A stretch of 37,391 nucleotides of DNA from Clostridiales bacterium (GTDB lineage: Bacteria; Bacillota; Clostridia; Lachnospirales; Lachnospiraceae): contig JAAYRE010000136.1 of NCBI GenBank assembly GCA_012518935.1, positions 1 to 37,391 on the forward strand, read 5' to 3'. Position numbers and translations under genes: made by a program. The notes beneath the pieces are model-generated. The model did no database searches and was not told the DNA's origin. It saw only the letters and a program-made list of their open reading frames with translations. Below are positions 1-9,122 of this stretch, in pieces (within the stretch, counting starts at the first letter, position 1; each line of letters starts with the position of its first letter).

Positions 1-822
1 AAGCTAAAGATTTTTTCATTATGTATACCAGGTTTGGCAGGTTTTATATTGTTCTTCCTGTGGCCATTTGGAAAAAGCCTATGGTACTCCATCATAGATG
101 ATGTATATAATAAGAATTTTGTTTGGTTTGATAACTATAAATCAGTTATAAGTAATCAGTATTTCAGGCTAGCTCTGAAGAATACACTTATATTTTCAAC
201 TGTGGGGGTTGCTTTGCTTTTAATTATATCCTTCTTGATATCAGTTGGTTTATCCAGGCTTATTAAACATTTTCAAGGAATTAAGAGTGCATTTATGCTA
301 CCCATGCTACTACCTAGTGTAAGTGTAATCTTTGTGTGGCGCCTAGTATTTAATAATGATAGCTACTATGAATGGATGAAGGCGGGCAGTTCATTTATTC
401 AGGTCTTGCCTATGTATGCACTTTATATATGGAAAAATGCAGGTATAAATATAATATTGTTTACCGCTGCATTTACACAGCTGCCTGGAGAGGTTCTTGA
501 GGCTGCAGAGCTTGACGGAGCAAGAGGAATGAAGCTTTATAGATATATAACTCTACCGCTTATTTCTCCGACGTTATTCTTTGTAGGAATACTGTCATTT
601 GTAAATTCGCTAAAGATATTTAAGGAAAGCTATCTATTTTACAATACCAATTATCCTCCTGACCCGGCATATACAATTCAATACTATATGAACAACCATT
701 TTATGCGATTGAATTATAATAATCTAACATGTGCATCAGCAATTGTTACAATTATTCTTGCAATCATTATAGTAATTGCCTACCGTATACAGAATCGGTA
801 TATGAAGGATGTGAGTCTATGA
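1..822 (+). CDS. Carbohydrate-type ABC transporter permease, MalF/UgpA-like (5' partial)
   Basis: This is an inner-membrane permease of a binding-protein-dependent ABC importer, family MalF/UgpA, probably for a sugar or glycerol-phosphate-like solute. The reading frame is open from base 1, so the true start lies upstream of the window; the first in-frame start-like codon inside it (TTG at 34) falls within the first hydrophobic segment. Several hydrophobic segments are visible. The cytoplasmic EAA loop is well preserved at about 496-573 (EAAELDGARG followed by LPLISPTL), the site that docks on the ATPase. It overlaps the next permease by four bases (ATGA), so the two are translationally coupled and should form the usual heterodimer. 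The solute-binding protein is presumably upstream. No ATPase gene follows, which suits systems that share an MsiK/UgpC-type ATPase encoded elsewhere. The substrate cannot be told from sequence. Confidence 0.88.
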   Translation, partial: KLKIFSLCIPGLAGFILFFLWPFGKSLWYSIIDDVYNKNFVWFDNYKSVISNQYFRLALKNTLIFSTVGVALLLIISFLISVGLSRLIKHFQGIKSAFMLPMLLPSVSVIFVWRLVFNNDSYYEWMKAGSSFIQVLPMYALYIWKNAGINIILFTAAFTQLPGEVLEAAELDGARGMKLYRYITLPLISPTLFFVGILSFVNSLKIFKESYLFYNTNYPPDPAYTIQYYMNNHFMRLNYNNLTCASAIVTIILAIIIVIAYRIQNRYMKDVSL

Positions 823-1583
823 GTATAAGTAGAAAGTCATTGTTTGTTATCTTATCTATCCTTGCGTTGATATTTGTCTTTCCTGTTTTTGTTACGATTA
901 TAAAGTCCATGCAGTATGGTAATAAGGCTATTACCTTAGCACAATTTGGTGAATTTTTCTTTACTAATCATACTGCAATGAAGTATTTTTGGAACTCTGT
1001 ATTATATTCAAGTGTAATAACAGTATTTTGCCTTATTGTCTCATTTCCTTTGGGCTTTTTATTTGCCAAAGTTAAATTTCCGGGACGGGATGCACTGTTT
1101 TTAGTATATATAGTTGTAATGCTATTACCATTTCAAGCAACACTTTTACCTAACTATATACAGCTACGTGATATGAATATACTTCAGACTCCTCATGGAC
1201 TGATATTACCAATGATATTCTCGCCATTTGCGGTGTTTTTATTTAGACAGTTTATTGTGGGAATCTCCGATGATGTTCTTGAATATACAAGGCTGGAGAC
1301 CTCATCTGTATTTTTGTTACTTCGTTATGTGGTCATGCCTCAATTAAAGGAAGCCTTTGCAGCATTGGCGATTTTGATTTTCTGTGAAAGCTGGAATATG
1401 GTGGAACAGGCAATTATATTTGCATCTGAAGCTCCTGAGATAATGCCCTTGTCGGTGGTGCTAAACCATCTACCTGAGGATGTAGTCTATGCAGGGGCTA
1501 CAGTATATATGTACCCAGTATTAGTCATATTCCTCTTGTTCAGAAAGACCCTAGAAAAATCCATGGAAAAATTCAGGTGGTGA
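819..1583 (+). CDS. Carbohydrate-type ABC transporter permease, MalG/UgpE-like
   Basis: This is the second permease of the importer, MalG/UgpE-like, 254 residues. I choose ATG at 819 (MSISRKSLFV), which overlaps the stop of the upstream permease as ATGA; the longer open frame from 729 would overlap it by about 90 bases. Roughly six hydrophobic segments are visible. The segment before the EAA loop (VYIVVMLLPFQATLLPNYIQL) matches the family. The loop itself is degenerate: at about residues 154-177 it reads LEYTRLETSS..LRYVVMPQL, where relatives have EAARIDGAS..ILPL, so the conserved Gly and Ala residues are missing. Family assignment is firm. The altered ATPase-docking loop may mean a specialised ATPase partner. 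Confidence 0.86.
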   Translation: MSISRKSLFVILSILALIFVFPVFVTIIKSMQYGNKAITLAQFGEFFFTNHTAMKYFWNSVLYSSVITVFCLIVSFPLGFLFAKVKFPGRDALFLVYIVVMLLPFQATLLPNYIQLRDMNILQTPHGLILPMIFSPFAVFLFRQFIVGISDDVLEYTRLETSSVFLLLRYVVMPQLKEAFAALAILIFCESWNMVEQAIIFASEAPEIMPLSVVLNHLPEDVVYAGATVYMYPVLVIFLLFRKTLEKSMEKFRW

Positions 1584-1587
1584 ATTG

Positions 1588-1983
1588 ATGAAGCGATTAT
1601 CTGTTATTGTTACAATAGTTATTTTAATGATATTAATAGTATTTACCTTATTCGGAGGCCGTATATATGAGCTTATAACCCCTAAAGTTCAGGTAATGGT
1701 TGTAAATCAATCCATGAAGTTTGATGATATACATTATCTAGTGATACCAGAGACAGCTTTAACAGAGGATAACTGCGTATATACTGTTACTGGTGAGTTA
1801 GGTTTTTCTAAGACCATATTTACAGTTCATAAAAAAGAGGTAAACTTGATTGTACTGGAGTCTGAATATCTTCCAGACAAGAGTTTATTCATAGAATCCG
1901 GCTTAGTTAGAGGGGAAATGATAATAACATCGGCTGAAAGTGCACTGACACTAAAAGATGGAGACAAGGTTATAATTGAATAA
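1588..1983 (+). CDS. Small membrane-anchored protein resembling the C-terminal part of RND/HlyD-type adaptors
   Basis: A 131-residue protein. I choose ATG at 1588 because the AGGTGG ribosome site at 1575-1580 is correctly spaced for it; an in-frame TTG sits three bases earlier. An N-terminal hydrophobic helix (about residues 5-25, signal anchor) is followed by an all-beta extracytoplasmic part. The pattern IPETALTEDNCVYTV, then a segment ending SGLVRGEMIIT, then LKDGDKVIIE is what the last beta domain of periplasmic adaptor (membrane fusion) proteins looks like, but the lipoyl and helical hairpin parts are absent. It starts five bases after the permease stop, so it is in the importer operon. 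A role in the importer is inference; an adaptor next to a sugar-type importer is unexpected. A hairpin terminator follows at 2075. Confidence 0.6.
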   Translation: MKRLSVIVTIVILMILIVFTLFGGRIYELITPKVQVMVVNQSMKFDDIHYLVIPETALTEDNCVYTVTGELGFSKTIFTVHKKEVNLIVLESEYLPDKSLFIESGLVRGEMIITSAESALTLKDGDKVIIE

Positions 1984-2074
1984 AGAGTTATGATTTAAGC
2001 TTTGTTCGAATGTTTGATTTGGACTAGATTAACTAATATAACTAGATTATATTGTAAATAACTATGAATAATAG

Positions 2075-2112
2075 AGTATCCTATCATGTAAATGTGGTAG
2101 GATATTTTATTA
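2075..2112 (+). terminator. Rho-independent terminator after the ABC operon
   Basis: An 11-bp stem (2077-2087 with 2094-2104, two G-T pairs) closes a six-base loop and is followed by TTTTATT. It ends the importer operon about 90 bases after the last stop. Confidence 0.75.
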
Positions 2113-2152
2113 AAAACTCTAGACAAAAGTATGGACACTCCTTTTTAATAAA

Positions 2153-2180
2153 TTGACATAAATTCATATTATGATATCAT
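2153..2180 (+). promoter_or_regulatory. Sigma-A type promoter for the phospholipase D-like gene
   Basis: TTGACA at 2153-2158, 16-base spacer, TATCAT at 2175-2180. It lies between the terminator of the upstream operon and the start of the phospholipase D-like gene. Confidence 0.65.
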
Positions 2181-2207
2181 TAAGCATTATAGGTAATTAA
2201 TGGTAAC

Positions 2208-3641
2208 ATGAAAGGCTTGGAATTTATGAAGAGAAAAATTAGGATTATCATAGGAATATTTTTGGTCTTTGTTCTTTATATACTTTTGGGCGTGGTTATT
2301 CCCTATAGTAAACAACCGCAGATCAGCACTGAATATGTTGATTCATTTGATATAAAGGATTATTACTCAGAAGATTTATCCTGTGATAGGGCTTATGTCA
2401 TTGAAGATAATGGGGATGCATTGATTGAGAGGCTTAGAATGATTGAAAGAGCCCATAATAGTATTATACTGTCGACCTTTGATTTTAGATCAGATAATAG
2501 TGGGAAAGATATTTTGGCAGCTCTTTTTAATGCAGCTAATAATGGCATTGACATAAAGATTCTTGTGGATGGCTATTCTGCCTTGCTACATATGACCAAT
2601 GATGAATACTTTATAGCTTTATCATCCCATAAAAATGTTGAAATCAAGATATATAACAGTCTAAACATCCTAAAACCATGGAAAAGCATGGGGAGGTTGC
2701 ATGATAAATATTTGGTCATTGACAATGAATTATATATTTTAGGAGGTAGGAATACTTGTGACTATTTTCTTGTTGACAATGAAGACATGAATCATGACAG
2801 AGATTTACTGGTTTATAATACAAAACCAGAGGAAATGGAAAGCTCAATATATGATGTTTTAGATTATTTTCATATGGTATGGAATTATAATGAATGTAAG
2901 CTATACCATAACAATCCAAAAGAGGCTAATAAGAAGAAGGTGGTAAAGGCAAGACAGGAGCTGGAGGATATTTATCTTAGTAATATTGAAAAATATCCGC
3001 AGATTTTAGATGATTATAACTATTATGACAATACATATGAAGTGAATAAGGTATCCTTGCTTACTAATCCCATTCATGTTAATTCGAAGGAGCCTACTGT
3101 ATTCTATTCCTTAATCGAGCTTATGAAAAACGGTGAAAATAAAGTGAGTATTCATTCGCCCTATATTGTCTGCAATGATATAATGTACAGCTCACTTGAG
3201 GATGTTTGTAATAATGTGGCTGATGTTTCGATGATGACTAATTCAGTAGCCAATAACGCTAATCCCTTTGGAGCCGCTGATTATCTATTACATAGAGATA
3301 AGATATTGCAGACAGGTATAAAAATATATGAATACGAGGGTGGTATCTCTTACCATGGAAAAAGCATAACAGTTGATGATGATTTATCTATTATCGGCTC
3401 CTTTAACATGGACATGAGAAGTGTCTACTTAAGTACCGAGATGATGTTAGTTGTTGACAGTGAGGATATTAACAAGCAGTTAAGTGGCTACATGGAAGAA
3501 TATGAAGCAAATTCAGTCTCTGTTATAGATGATGATAAAATAGATATACCTTCTGGTGTTACTAGGCAGAAACTTTCAGGTAAGAAGAAAGTGTATGTCA
3601 TCTTCGCCGTATTATTTAATTATTTGCGGTTCTTAATGTAA
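2208..3641 (+). CDS. Phospholipase D-like / cardiolipin synthase-like membrane protein
   Basis: A PLD-superfamily protein of up to 477 residues. An N-terminal transmembrane helix (about residues 10-32) is followed by two HKD-type half sites. The first is HDKYLVIDNELYILGGRN, with His, Lys and Asp in the usual spacing. The second is YHGKSITVDDDLSIIGSFN near the C-terminus. Both halves look intact, so it should form the two-His active site that works through a phosphohistidine. Such proteins make cardiolipin or hydrolyse phosphodiesters at the outer membrane face; the exact substrate is not shown. The start is ambiguous: ATG 2208 has only a weak ribosome site, and ATG 2226 (MKRKIRIIIG) has a GGA-type site before it and would remove six residues. 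It has its own promoter and stands alone. Confidence 0.82.
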   Translation: MKGLEFMKRKIRIIIGIFLVFVLYILLGVVIPYSKQPQISTEYVDSFDIKDYYSEDLSCDRAYVIEDNGDALIERLRMIERAHNSIILSTFDFRSDNSGKDILAALFNAANNGIDIKILVDGYSALLHMTNDEYFIALSSHKNVEIKIYNSLNILKPWKSMGRLHDKYLVIDNELYILGGRNTCDYFLVDNEDMNHDRDLLVYNTKPEEMESSIYDVLDYFHMVWNYNECKLYHNNPKEANKKKVVKARQELEDIYLSNIEKYPQILDDYNYYDNTYEVNKVSLLTNPIHVNSKEPTVFYSLIELMKNGENKVSIHSPYIVCNDIMYSSLEDVCNNVADVSMMTNSVANNANPFGAADYLLHRDKILQTGIKIYEYEGGISYHGKSITVDDDLSIIGSFNMDMRSVYLSTEMMLVVDSEDINKQLSGYMEEYEANSVSVIDDDKIDIPSGVTRQKLSGKKKVYVIFAVLFNYLRFLM

Positions 3642-3659
3642 AGGTTCTTAATGTAAAAC

Positions 3660-3688
3660 TTGCATATCATTTGTCTAAAAGGTATAAT
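3660..3688 (+). promoter_or_regulatory. Sigma-A type promoter for ftsK
   Basis: TTGCAT at 3660-3665, exactly 17 bases, TATAAT at 3683-3688, about 40 bases ahead of the FtsK start codon. Confidence 0.75.
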
Positions 3689-3728
3689 GAATGATGGAAG
3701 AGGCAAAATGAAATAAGGGGGTTGACAG

Positions 3729-6308
3729 GTGGCTTCCAATAAAAATAGTAGTAAGAAAAGAACATATAATACTCAGAAAAAAAGAAAAGAAGCAGAGAAG
3801 CAAAAAAGAGCAGTGCAGGAAGAAATCATCCTTATAATTGCTCTAGTTGTTTCTATTCTTATGTATTTGAGTTATTTTGATTTAAGCGGTATAGTTGGTA
3901 AATATGTCAGTGGGTTTTTATTCGGTATGGTAGGATTAGAGGCATATATATTGCCTGTAATTCTGTTTTTTGGTACTGCATTTCGTATTTCTAATTATGG
4001 AAATCGTGAAGCTGGTAGAAAAATCTTAAGTGCAATGGTCTTTCTGGTAACCTTGACAGCCCTTATTCAGCTACTATCCATACAATATGATGAAGATATG
4101 AAGATTTTAGAATATTATATGAAATCTTCTGAAGATAGAACCGGCGGTGGAATTATAGGTGGAATATTTGTTATGTTGCTTTGCGGTGCTTTTGATGTTA
4201 CAGCTACTTACATAATATTAATTGCGACAATGATTATATGTATTATAGTAATTACAGGAAAAGCTATATTCCTCTATCTTGCTAAAAAAAGCAAACAGTC
4301 CATGGAAGAAAGAATACAAAATAATAAACTTAGAAAAGAAGAGATGGAAGAAGCATGGGATAGAGATGGAATGGAGAGACCTAAGCGTAGGCCATTTAAA
4401 ACCTTTTTGATAGAGGAGGAAGATGACCAGGAAGATGATGAAGTTTCTAAGGTAATCAGCATAAAAGATAAGAGAAATAAAAGAAAGCGTAAGGAAGAGA
4501 TTAATGACACCGATTTACCTTTGGTTAATTTAGATCCCCTTACACCGGAGGAATTGTCAGATTATCAAAAGGCATCTGATATTAATATTCAAGGATTGGA
4601 TATAGGGCGGGTTCCTACATATGAAGATGAACTTAATGAAAAATTCAGAAAAGCCAACTCTACCTCTGTAGACGGAGGGGTGGCTGACGCTTTTGATTCT
4701 ACAGGTGCAAACACTACTGCTGTAGAACGTGAGAATACTCAAAATCAATCAGTTAAGGATGTTAACAAAGTTAATGGAAAGATAACTTCAATGGATATTG
4801 AAGATTTGAATATAAGTCAAACCATGGAGGAGAAAGAGTATGTATTTCCATCTTTAAAACTTCTTACTCCCCCAAAGCAAAAACATGGCAAAACTCAGAT
4901 GACTGAAAAGTATCTTAAGGAGACAGCAGCCAAGCTTCAAAATACTTTGGAGAGTTTTGGTGTTCATGTTACGATTACTAATGTCAGCTGCGGACCTTCT
5001 GTTACAAGATATGAGCTTCAGCCTGAACAAGGGGTTAAGGTAAAAAGTATAACCAGTCTTGCAGATGATATAAAGCTTAATCTTGCTGCTTCCGAGATTA
5101 GGATTGAGGCCCCTATTCCAGGAAAATCAGCGGTGGGTATTGAAGTGCCTAATAAGGATAACTTTGTTGTTACTTTAAGAGAAATGCTTGAGAGCAAGGA
5201 ATTTTCAAACCATCCTTCTGATATAGCATTTGCAGTGGGAAGAGATATAGGTGGACAAGTTATTATTGCTGATATTGCGAAGATGCCCCATCTTCTCATA
5301 GCAGGTGCCACAGGCTCAGGTAAATCTGTATGTATTAATACTTTGATTATGAGTATTTTGTATAAATCAAAGCCTTCAGATGTACGAATGATTATGATTG
5401 ATCCTAAGGTAGTTGAGCTTAATGCCTATAATGGAATTCCTCATTTGTTAATACCAGTGGTAACTGACCCCAAAAAGGCCGCCGCTGCACTTAATTGGGC
5501 TGTTATTGAGATGACTGACCGTTATAAGAAGTTTGCTGAAGCTGGGGTCCGTGATTTACAGGGATATAATGAGAAGGTACGAGAAGATGCTTATCTCAAT
5601 GATGAGAATTATCAAAAGCTCCCTCAGATTGTTATTATAATTGATGAGTTGGCAGACCTGATGATGGTTGCTCCAGGTGAAGTTGAAGATGCAATATGTC
5701 GACTGGCACAAATGGCTAGGGCGGCAGGTTTACATTTGATTATTGCTACTCAAAGACCCTCTGTTAATGTAATAACCGGTGTTATTAAAGCAAATATACC
5801 TTCTAGGATAGCATTTGCCGTATCTTCTGCAGTTGACTCTAGAACAATTATTGATGGTTCTGGTGCTGAAAAACTCTTGGGCAAGGGGGATATGTTATTC
5901 TTCCCGTCAGGTTACCCAAAACCTGTTAGAATCCAAGGGACATATGTGTCCGACAAAGAGGTAGCCTCAGTAGTTGATTCAATTATTAAGAACAACAGCG
6001 AAGCAAACTATAGTGAAGAGATTAAAGAAACCATAGAAAATGTCCATGCTCAAGAAGCAATAAATACTGCTAATAATGAAAGAGATGATTATTTTGTAGA
6101 AGCTGGAAGGTTCATTATTGAAAAGGACAAGGCATCTATTGGTATGCTACAGAGAGTATATAGAATTGGTTTTAATCGTGCTGCAAGAATAATGGATCAA
6201 TTGGCTGAAGTTGGGGTAGTAGGTCCTGAGGAAGGTACCAAACCAAGGAAAATACTTATGAGTGCAGAAGAGTATGAGCAATTCTTAATTGATAATGGAT
6301 TGAATTGA
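3729..6308 (+). CDS. ftsK: DNA translocase FtsK/SpoIIIE
   Basis: A membrane-anchored, ATP-driven double-strand DNA pump that clears chromosome ends from the division or sporulation septum. GTG at 3729 is the start: AAGGGGG at 3716-3721 sits seven bases ahead. The 859-residue protein begins with a basic Lys-rich tail, then four or five transmembrane helices (about residues 35-185), a charged linker (about 190-385), and the alpha/beta motor with Walker [10 protein letters not shown] at about 525-533 and Walker [12 protein letters not shown]. The C-terminal winged-helix gamma domain ([23 protein letters not shown]) is the part that reads polar DNA guide sequences. Length and order are normal for the family. 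Whether it is the vegetative FtsK or the sporulation SpoIIIE cannot be decided here. It is monocistronic: own promoter upstream, terminator right after. Confidence 0.96.
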   Translation: MASNKNSSKKRTYNTQKKRKEAEKQKRAVQEEIILIIALVVSILMYLSYFDLSGIVGKYVSGFLFGMVGLEAYILPVILFFGTAFRISNYGNREAGRKILSAMVFLVTLTALIQLLSIQYDEDMKILEYYMKSSEDRTGGGIIGGIFVMLLCGAFDVTATYIILIATMIICIIVITGKAIFLYLAKKSKQSMEERIQNNKLRKEEMEEAWDRDGMERPKRRPFKTFLIEEEDDQEDDEVSKVISIKDKRNKRKRKEEINDTDLPLVNLDPLTPEELSDYQKASDINIQGLDIGRVPTYEDELNEKFRKANSTSVDGGVADAFDSTGANTTAVERENTQNQSVKDVNKVNGKITSMDIEDLNISQTMEEKEYVFPSLKLLTPPKQKHGKTQMTEKYLKETAAKLQNTLESFGVHVTITNVSCGPSVTRYELQPEQGVKVKSITSLADDIKLNLAASEIRIEAPIPGKSAVGIEVPNKDNFVVTLREMLESKEFSNHPSDIAFAVGRDIGGQVIIADIAKMPHLLIAGATGSGKSVCINTLIMSILYKSKPSDVRMIMIDPKVVELNAYNGIPHLLIPVVTDPKKAAAALNWAVIEMTDRYKKFAEAGVRDLQGYNEKVREDAYLNDENYQKLPQIVIIIDELADLMMVAPGEVEDAICRLAQMARAAGLHLIIATQRPSVNVITGVIKANIPSRIAFAVSSAVDSRTIIDGSGAEKLLGKGDMLFFPSGYPKPVRIQGTYVSDKEVASVVDSIIKNNSEANYSEEIKETIENVHAQEAINTANNERDDYFVEAGRFIIEKDKASIGMLQRVYRIGFNRAARIMDQLAEVGVVGPEEGTKPRKILMSAEEYEQFLIDNGLN

Positions 6309-6312
6309 TAAT

Positions 6313-6346
6313 AAAAGAGGCTAATATGTAACAGCCTCTTTTTTTT
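6313..6346 (+). terminator. Rho-independent terminator after ftsK
   Basis: A 10-bp perfect stem (AAAAGAGGCT at 6313-6322 with AGCCTCTTTT at 6333-6342), ten-base loop, then a run of T. It starts four bases after the ftsK stop. Confidence 0.9.
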
Positions 6347-6357
6347 AACTCTATATT

Positions 6358-6470
6358 AGTGTTGATTATATTAAAGTAAGTAGTTTTATGGAAGTGTTGA
6401 TTATATTAAAGTAAGTGGTTTTATAGATATGTCGATTATATTAAAGTAAGTAGTTCTTTAGGAGTGTCGA
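6358..6470. repeat. 35-bp direct tandem repeat overlapping the 3' end of the HAD gene
   Basis: Three full copies and the start of a fourth, with period exactly 35: the GTTGA/GTCGA anchor recurs at 6361, 6396, 6431 and 6466. The core GATTATATTAAAGTAAGT is nearly invariant. The copy beginning near 6431 encodes the last residues and stop of the minus-strand HAD gene; the copies beyond it are noncoding. There is no unique spacer between units, so this is a tandem duplication, not a CRISPR. Confidence 0.9.
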
Positions 6471-7080
6471 TCAGATAGTTGGCTCCTTCATTTCTTAAGA
6501 CATCACGGGTTCGAAAACCCCAGGTAACACCGATAAAGGGTATTCCTGCATTTTTTGCTGTTTGTACATCAATTTCTGAATCCCCAACAAAGATGGTTTT
6601 CTTGATGTCAGTGCCAAGTTCATTTATTACAGTCAAGATGCTATCGGGAGCTGGTTTTCTTTTTACTGTAGCAGATTCTCCAATGGCTACATTAAAGACG
6701 CCTCCAAAATATTCTTTTGCCAGTTCTTTTACAGCAGTATCGAACTTATTAGACACTATAGCAAGATTAAAGCCAAACCTATTTAAATCTAGAAGCAATT
6801 CCATTATACCATCATATGGTCTAGTTTTATTTTGCATGTTTTTATTATAATGGTCTTTGAAGGTGGCAAGGCATGTTTCGGCATCTTCCTGGGAAGTATG
6901 TAAGGGAAGAGAACGCTCAACTAATTTTCCGACCCCATTTCCTACGAAACGCCTGACTTCCTCCAAGGTTCTAGGCTCATATCCATGGTTAGTTAAGGAA
7001 AAATTTAGGCTATCCTTTAAATCATCCAATGTATTTAATAGTGTTCCATCAAGAACAAATATTATTGTATCGTATCTCAT
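6436..7080 (-). CDS. HAD-family phosphatase, phosphoglycolate phosphatase/PpaX-like, nucleophile Asp replaced by Val
   Basis: A 214-residue HAD subfamily IA protein, closest in look to Gph/PpaX phosphatases, which remove phosphate from 2-phosphoglycolate or pyrophosphate. ATG at 7080 follows an AAAGGATC ribosome site. The cap domain lies at about residues 15-80. Motif II (VSNKFD), the motif III Lys (KRKPAPDS) and motif IV (VGDSEIDVQTAKNAG) are all present. Motif I is not: the expected DxDGT reads FVLDGTL, with Val at residue 9 (codon GTT at 7054-7056) in the position of the phosphoryl-accepting Asp. Asp11, the acid/base, is kept. Taken at face value the protein should lack normal phosphatase activity. 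A single A-to-T change, recent inactivation, or a sequencing error would all give this. The 3' end overlaps the 35-bp tandem repeats. Confidence 0.85.
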   Translation of the reverse strand: MRYDTIIFVLDGTLLNTLDDLKDSLNFSLTNHGYEPRTLEEVRRFVGNGVGKLVERSLPLHTSQEDAETCLATFKDHYNKNMQNKTRPYDGIMELLLDLNRFGFNLAIVSNKFDTAVKELAKEYFGGVFNVAIGESATVKRKPAPDSILTVINELGTDIKKTIFVGDSEIDVQTAKNAGIPFIGVTWGFRTRDVLRNEGANYLIDTPKELLTLI

Positions 7081-7180
7081 TTAAAGATCCTTTCTAAAAA
7101 TAATCAGACAGTAGCTCAATTTTATATGAATATGTTGTTAATAGCAACTAAAATCTTATAATTAAACAGTATTATAACAG

Positions 7181-7186
7181 AATACG
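7181..7186 (-). promoter_or_regulatory. Extended -10 element for the HAD gene
   Basis: On the minus strand the sequence reads TGTTATAAT, an extended -10 element about 100 bases ahead of the HAD start codon. No convincing -35 hexamer is visible. Confidence 0.4.
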
Positions 7187-7294
7187 ACAAGATAAGCTAG
7201 TTCATTTTTTTAATTATTGCTAAATGTTTAACAATAGTTATAATTATTTTAAATAACTAAAGTTTAACAATTATATTTTTATATATTTATTTAC

Positions 7295-7322
7295 TTGACC
7301 TTGAATATTCATGTGCTACAAT
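7295..7322 (+). promoter_or_regulatory. Promoter for fhs
   Basis: TTGACC at 7295-7300, 16-base spacer, TACAAT at 7317-7322 with a TG one base ahead of it (extended -10). It sits about 40 bases before the fhs start. The 281-base gap between the divergent HAD and fhs genes is otherwise very AT-rich, with a GTTTAACAAT direct repeat at 7226 and 7262. Confidence 0.65.
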
Positions 7323-7361
7323 TATTTTAATTATATATTTTCAGAAAGGCTGGGATGACAA

Positions 7362-9032
7362 ATGAAGACAGATATTCAAATCGCACAGGAAGCAAAATTG
7401 GATCATATTAATGAAGTTGCAAAAAAGTTAAATATATCTGATGAGGATTTGGAGCTTTACGGGAAATATAAGGCAAAACTTTCAGATGAACTTTGGGCTA
7501 ATATACAGAATCGCTCTAGTGGTAAGCTGGTACTTGTGACTGCTATTAATCCTACACCAGCTGGTGAGGGGAAGACTACAACAACTGTAGGTCTTGGGCA
7601 AGCCCTGGGTAGGATGAATGTGAAATCGGTAATAGCTCTTCGGGAGCCTTCCCTTGGCCCTTGCTTTGGAGTTAAAGGGGGAGCAGCCGGAGGTGGATAT
7701 GCTCAAGTAGTTCCAATGGAGGATTTGAATCTTCATTTTACGGGAGATTTTCATGCAATAACATCCGCTAATAATCTATTGGCAGCAATGCTTGATAATC
7801 ATATTCATCAGGGAAATACTCTTAAGATTGATCCTAATCAGATTGTCTGGAAACGCTGTGTAGATATGAATGACCGTGCCCTTCGTAATATTGTGCTTGG
7901 TCTTGGAAAAAAGTCTGACGGAGTAGTCCGTGAGGACCATTTTGTCATTACTGTGGCTTCTGAAATTATGGCCATATTGTGCCTTGCTGAGGATATGGAT
8001 GATTTAAAGAAACGACTTAGCAGAATAGTTGTTGCCTATACCTATGATGGTAATCCTGTTACTGCCAAGGATCTTAAGGCAGTTGGAGCTATGGCAGCAC
8101 TACTTAAAGAAGCCATGAAACCTAATTTGATTCAAACCTTAGAAAATACTCCGGCTCTTGTACATGGTGGTCCCTTTGCTAATATAGCTCATGGTTGTAA
8201 TAGTGTAAGAGCAACTAAAATAGCTCTTAAGTTGGCTGATATAGTAGTTACAGAAGCAGGCTTTGGTGCTGACCTTGGGGCGGAGAAATTCTTAGATATA
8301 AAATGTAGAATGGCAGGGTTAAGGCCTGATGCCATAGTTCTGGTTGCAACTGTTCGAGCCCTAAAATACAATGGCGGAATGGCTAAAACAGAGCTTTCCC
8401 TAGAAAATATGGTTGCTTTAGAGAAAGGTATTGTTAACTTAGAAAAACATATAGAAAATATACAAAAATACGGTGTGCCTGTTGTGGTAGCTCTCAATAG
8501 ATTTGTAACAGATAGTGATGATGAGATAGAATTTGTGAAAAAGTTCTGTGAAGATAGGGATTGTGAATTTTCACTTTGTGAAGTATGGGAAAAGGGTGGA
8601 GCAGGCGGTATAGACTTGGCAGAAAAATTACTAAAAACCATGGAAGAAAAGCAAAGTTGCTATAAGCCTTTATATGATTTGGATATTCCCATAAAGAAGA
8701 AGATTGAGATTATTTCAAAGGAAATATACGGAGCAGATAAGGTAACATTTGACCCTGCTGCCAATTTGGCAATTAGAAAGATTGAAAAGCTTGGTTATGG
8801 AAATCTTCCTGTTTGTATTGCAAAGAATCAGTATTCCTTATCCGATGACCCCAAAAAGCTTGGACGGCCTACTGGCTTTACTGTTAATGTCAGAGAAGCT
8901 TATGTGTCTGCAGGAGCAGGCTTTGTGGTTGCAATTACAGGGACAATGATGACCATGCCTGGACTACCCAGTACCCCAGCAGCTGAAGGAATAGATGTTG
9001 ATGACAGTGGTAAAATTATAGGACTATTCTAA
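7362..9032 (+). CDS. fhs: Formate--tetrahydrofolate ligase
   Basis: Joins formate to tetrahydrofolate with ATP to give 10-formyl-THF, feeding purine synthesis, fMet-tRNA and, in acetogens, the methyl branch of the Wood-Ljungdahl pathway. The 556-residue length is standard. Family hallmarks are the P-loop-like [10 protein letters not shown] (residues 65-74) and the Gly-rich [22 protein letters not shown] at 7362 is preceded by a GGGA site six bases upstream. It is transcribed alone from its own promoter; no other one-carbon genes are adjacent, so acetogenesis cannot be inferred from this window. Confidence 0.97.
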   Translation: MKTDIQIAQEAKLDHINEVAKKLNISDEDLELYGKYKAKLSDELWANIQNRSSGKLVLVTAINPTPAGEGKTTTTVGLGQALGRMNVKSVIALREPSLGPCFGVKGGAAGGGYAQVVPMEDLNLHFTGDFHAITSANNLLAAMLDNHIHQGNTLKIDPNQIVWKRCVDMNDRALRNIVLGLGKKSDGVVREDHFVITVASEIMAILCLAEDMDDLKKRLSRIVVAYTYDGNPVTAKDLKAVGAMAALLKEAMKPNLIQTLENTPALVHGGPFANIAHGCNSVRATKIALKLADIVVTEAGFGADLGAEKFLDIKCRMAGLRPDAIVLVATVRALKYNGGMAKTELSLENMVALEKGIVNLEKHIENIQKYGVPVVVALNRFVTDSDDEIEFVKKFCEDRDCEFSLCEVWEKGGAGGIDLAEKLLKTMEEKQSCYKPLYDLDIPIKKKIEIISKEIYGADKVTFDPAANLAIRKIEKLGYGNLPVCIAKNQYSLSDDPKKLGRPTGFTVNVREAYVSAGAGFVVAITGTMMTMPGLPSTPAAEGIDVDDSGKIIGLF

Positions 9033-9041
9033 AATGTTAAC

Positions 9042-9090
9042 TATGTATCCAGTTTATGAGAAATTGTGAGAATTATGGCTACATATTTTT
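9042..9090 (+). terminator. Probable terminator after fhs
   Basis: An imperfect stem (ATGTATCCA at 9043-9051 with TGGCTACAT at 9076-9084, one mismatch) with a 24-base loop, followed by ATTTTT. It is weak because of the large loop. Confidence 0.45.
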
Positions 9091-9104
9091 CATGGAATTT
9101 AAGT

Positions 9105-9110
9105 TATAAT
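9105..9110 (+). promoter_or_regulatory. -10 element for the superoxide dismutase gene
   Basis: A perfect TATAAT at 9105-9110, with no good -35 hexamer at 16-18 bases. Transcription would begin near 9117, just ahead of the left arm of the leader hairpin. Confidence 0.5.
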
Positions 9111-9122
9111 AGGTATAAGATA

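Noticed and set aside
729-818. Upstream extension of the second permease to 729
   Set aside because: It would overlap the first permease by about 90 bases; ATG 819 gives a normal N-terminus and an ATGA overlap.
6358-6470. CRISPR-like array from regularly spaced repeats
   Set aside because: The period equals the unit length; there are no unique spacers, no cas genes, and one unit is part of a coding gene. It is a tandem duplication.
8189-8641. 150-residue open frame opposite fhs, and similar opposite-strand frames over ftsK, tyrS, obgE and birA
   Set aside because: They lie entirely within well-conserved genes, have unnatural composition and lack ribosome sites; they are shadows.
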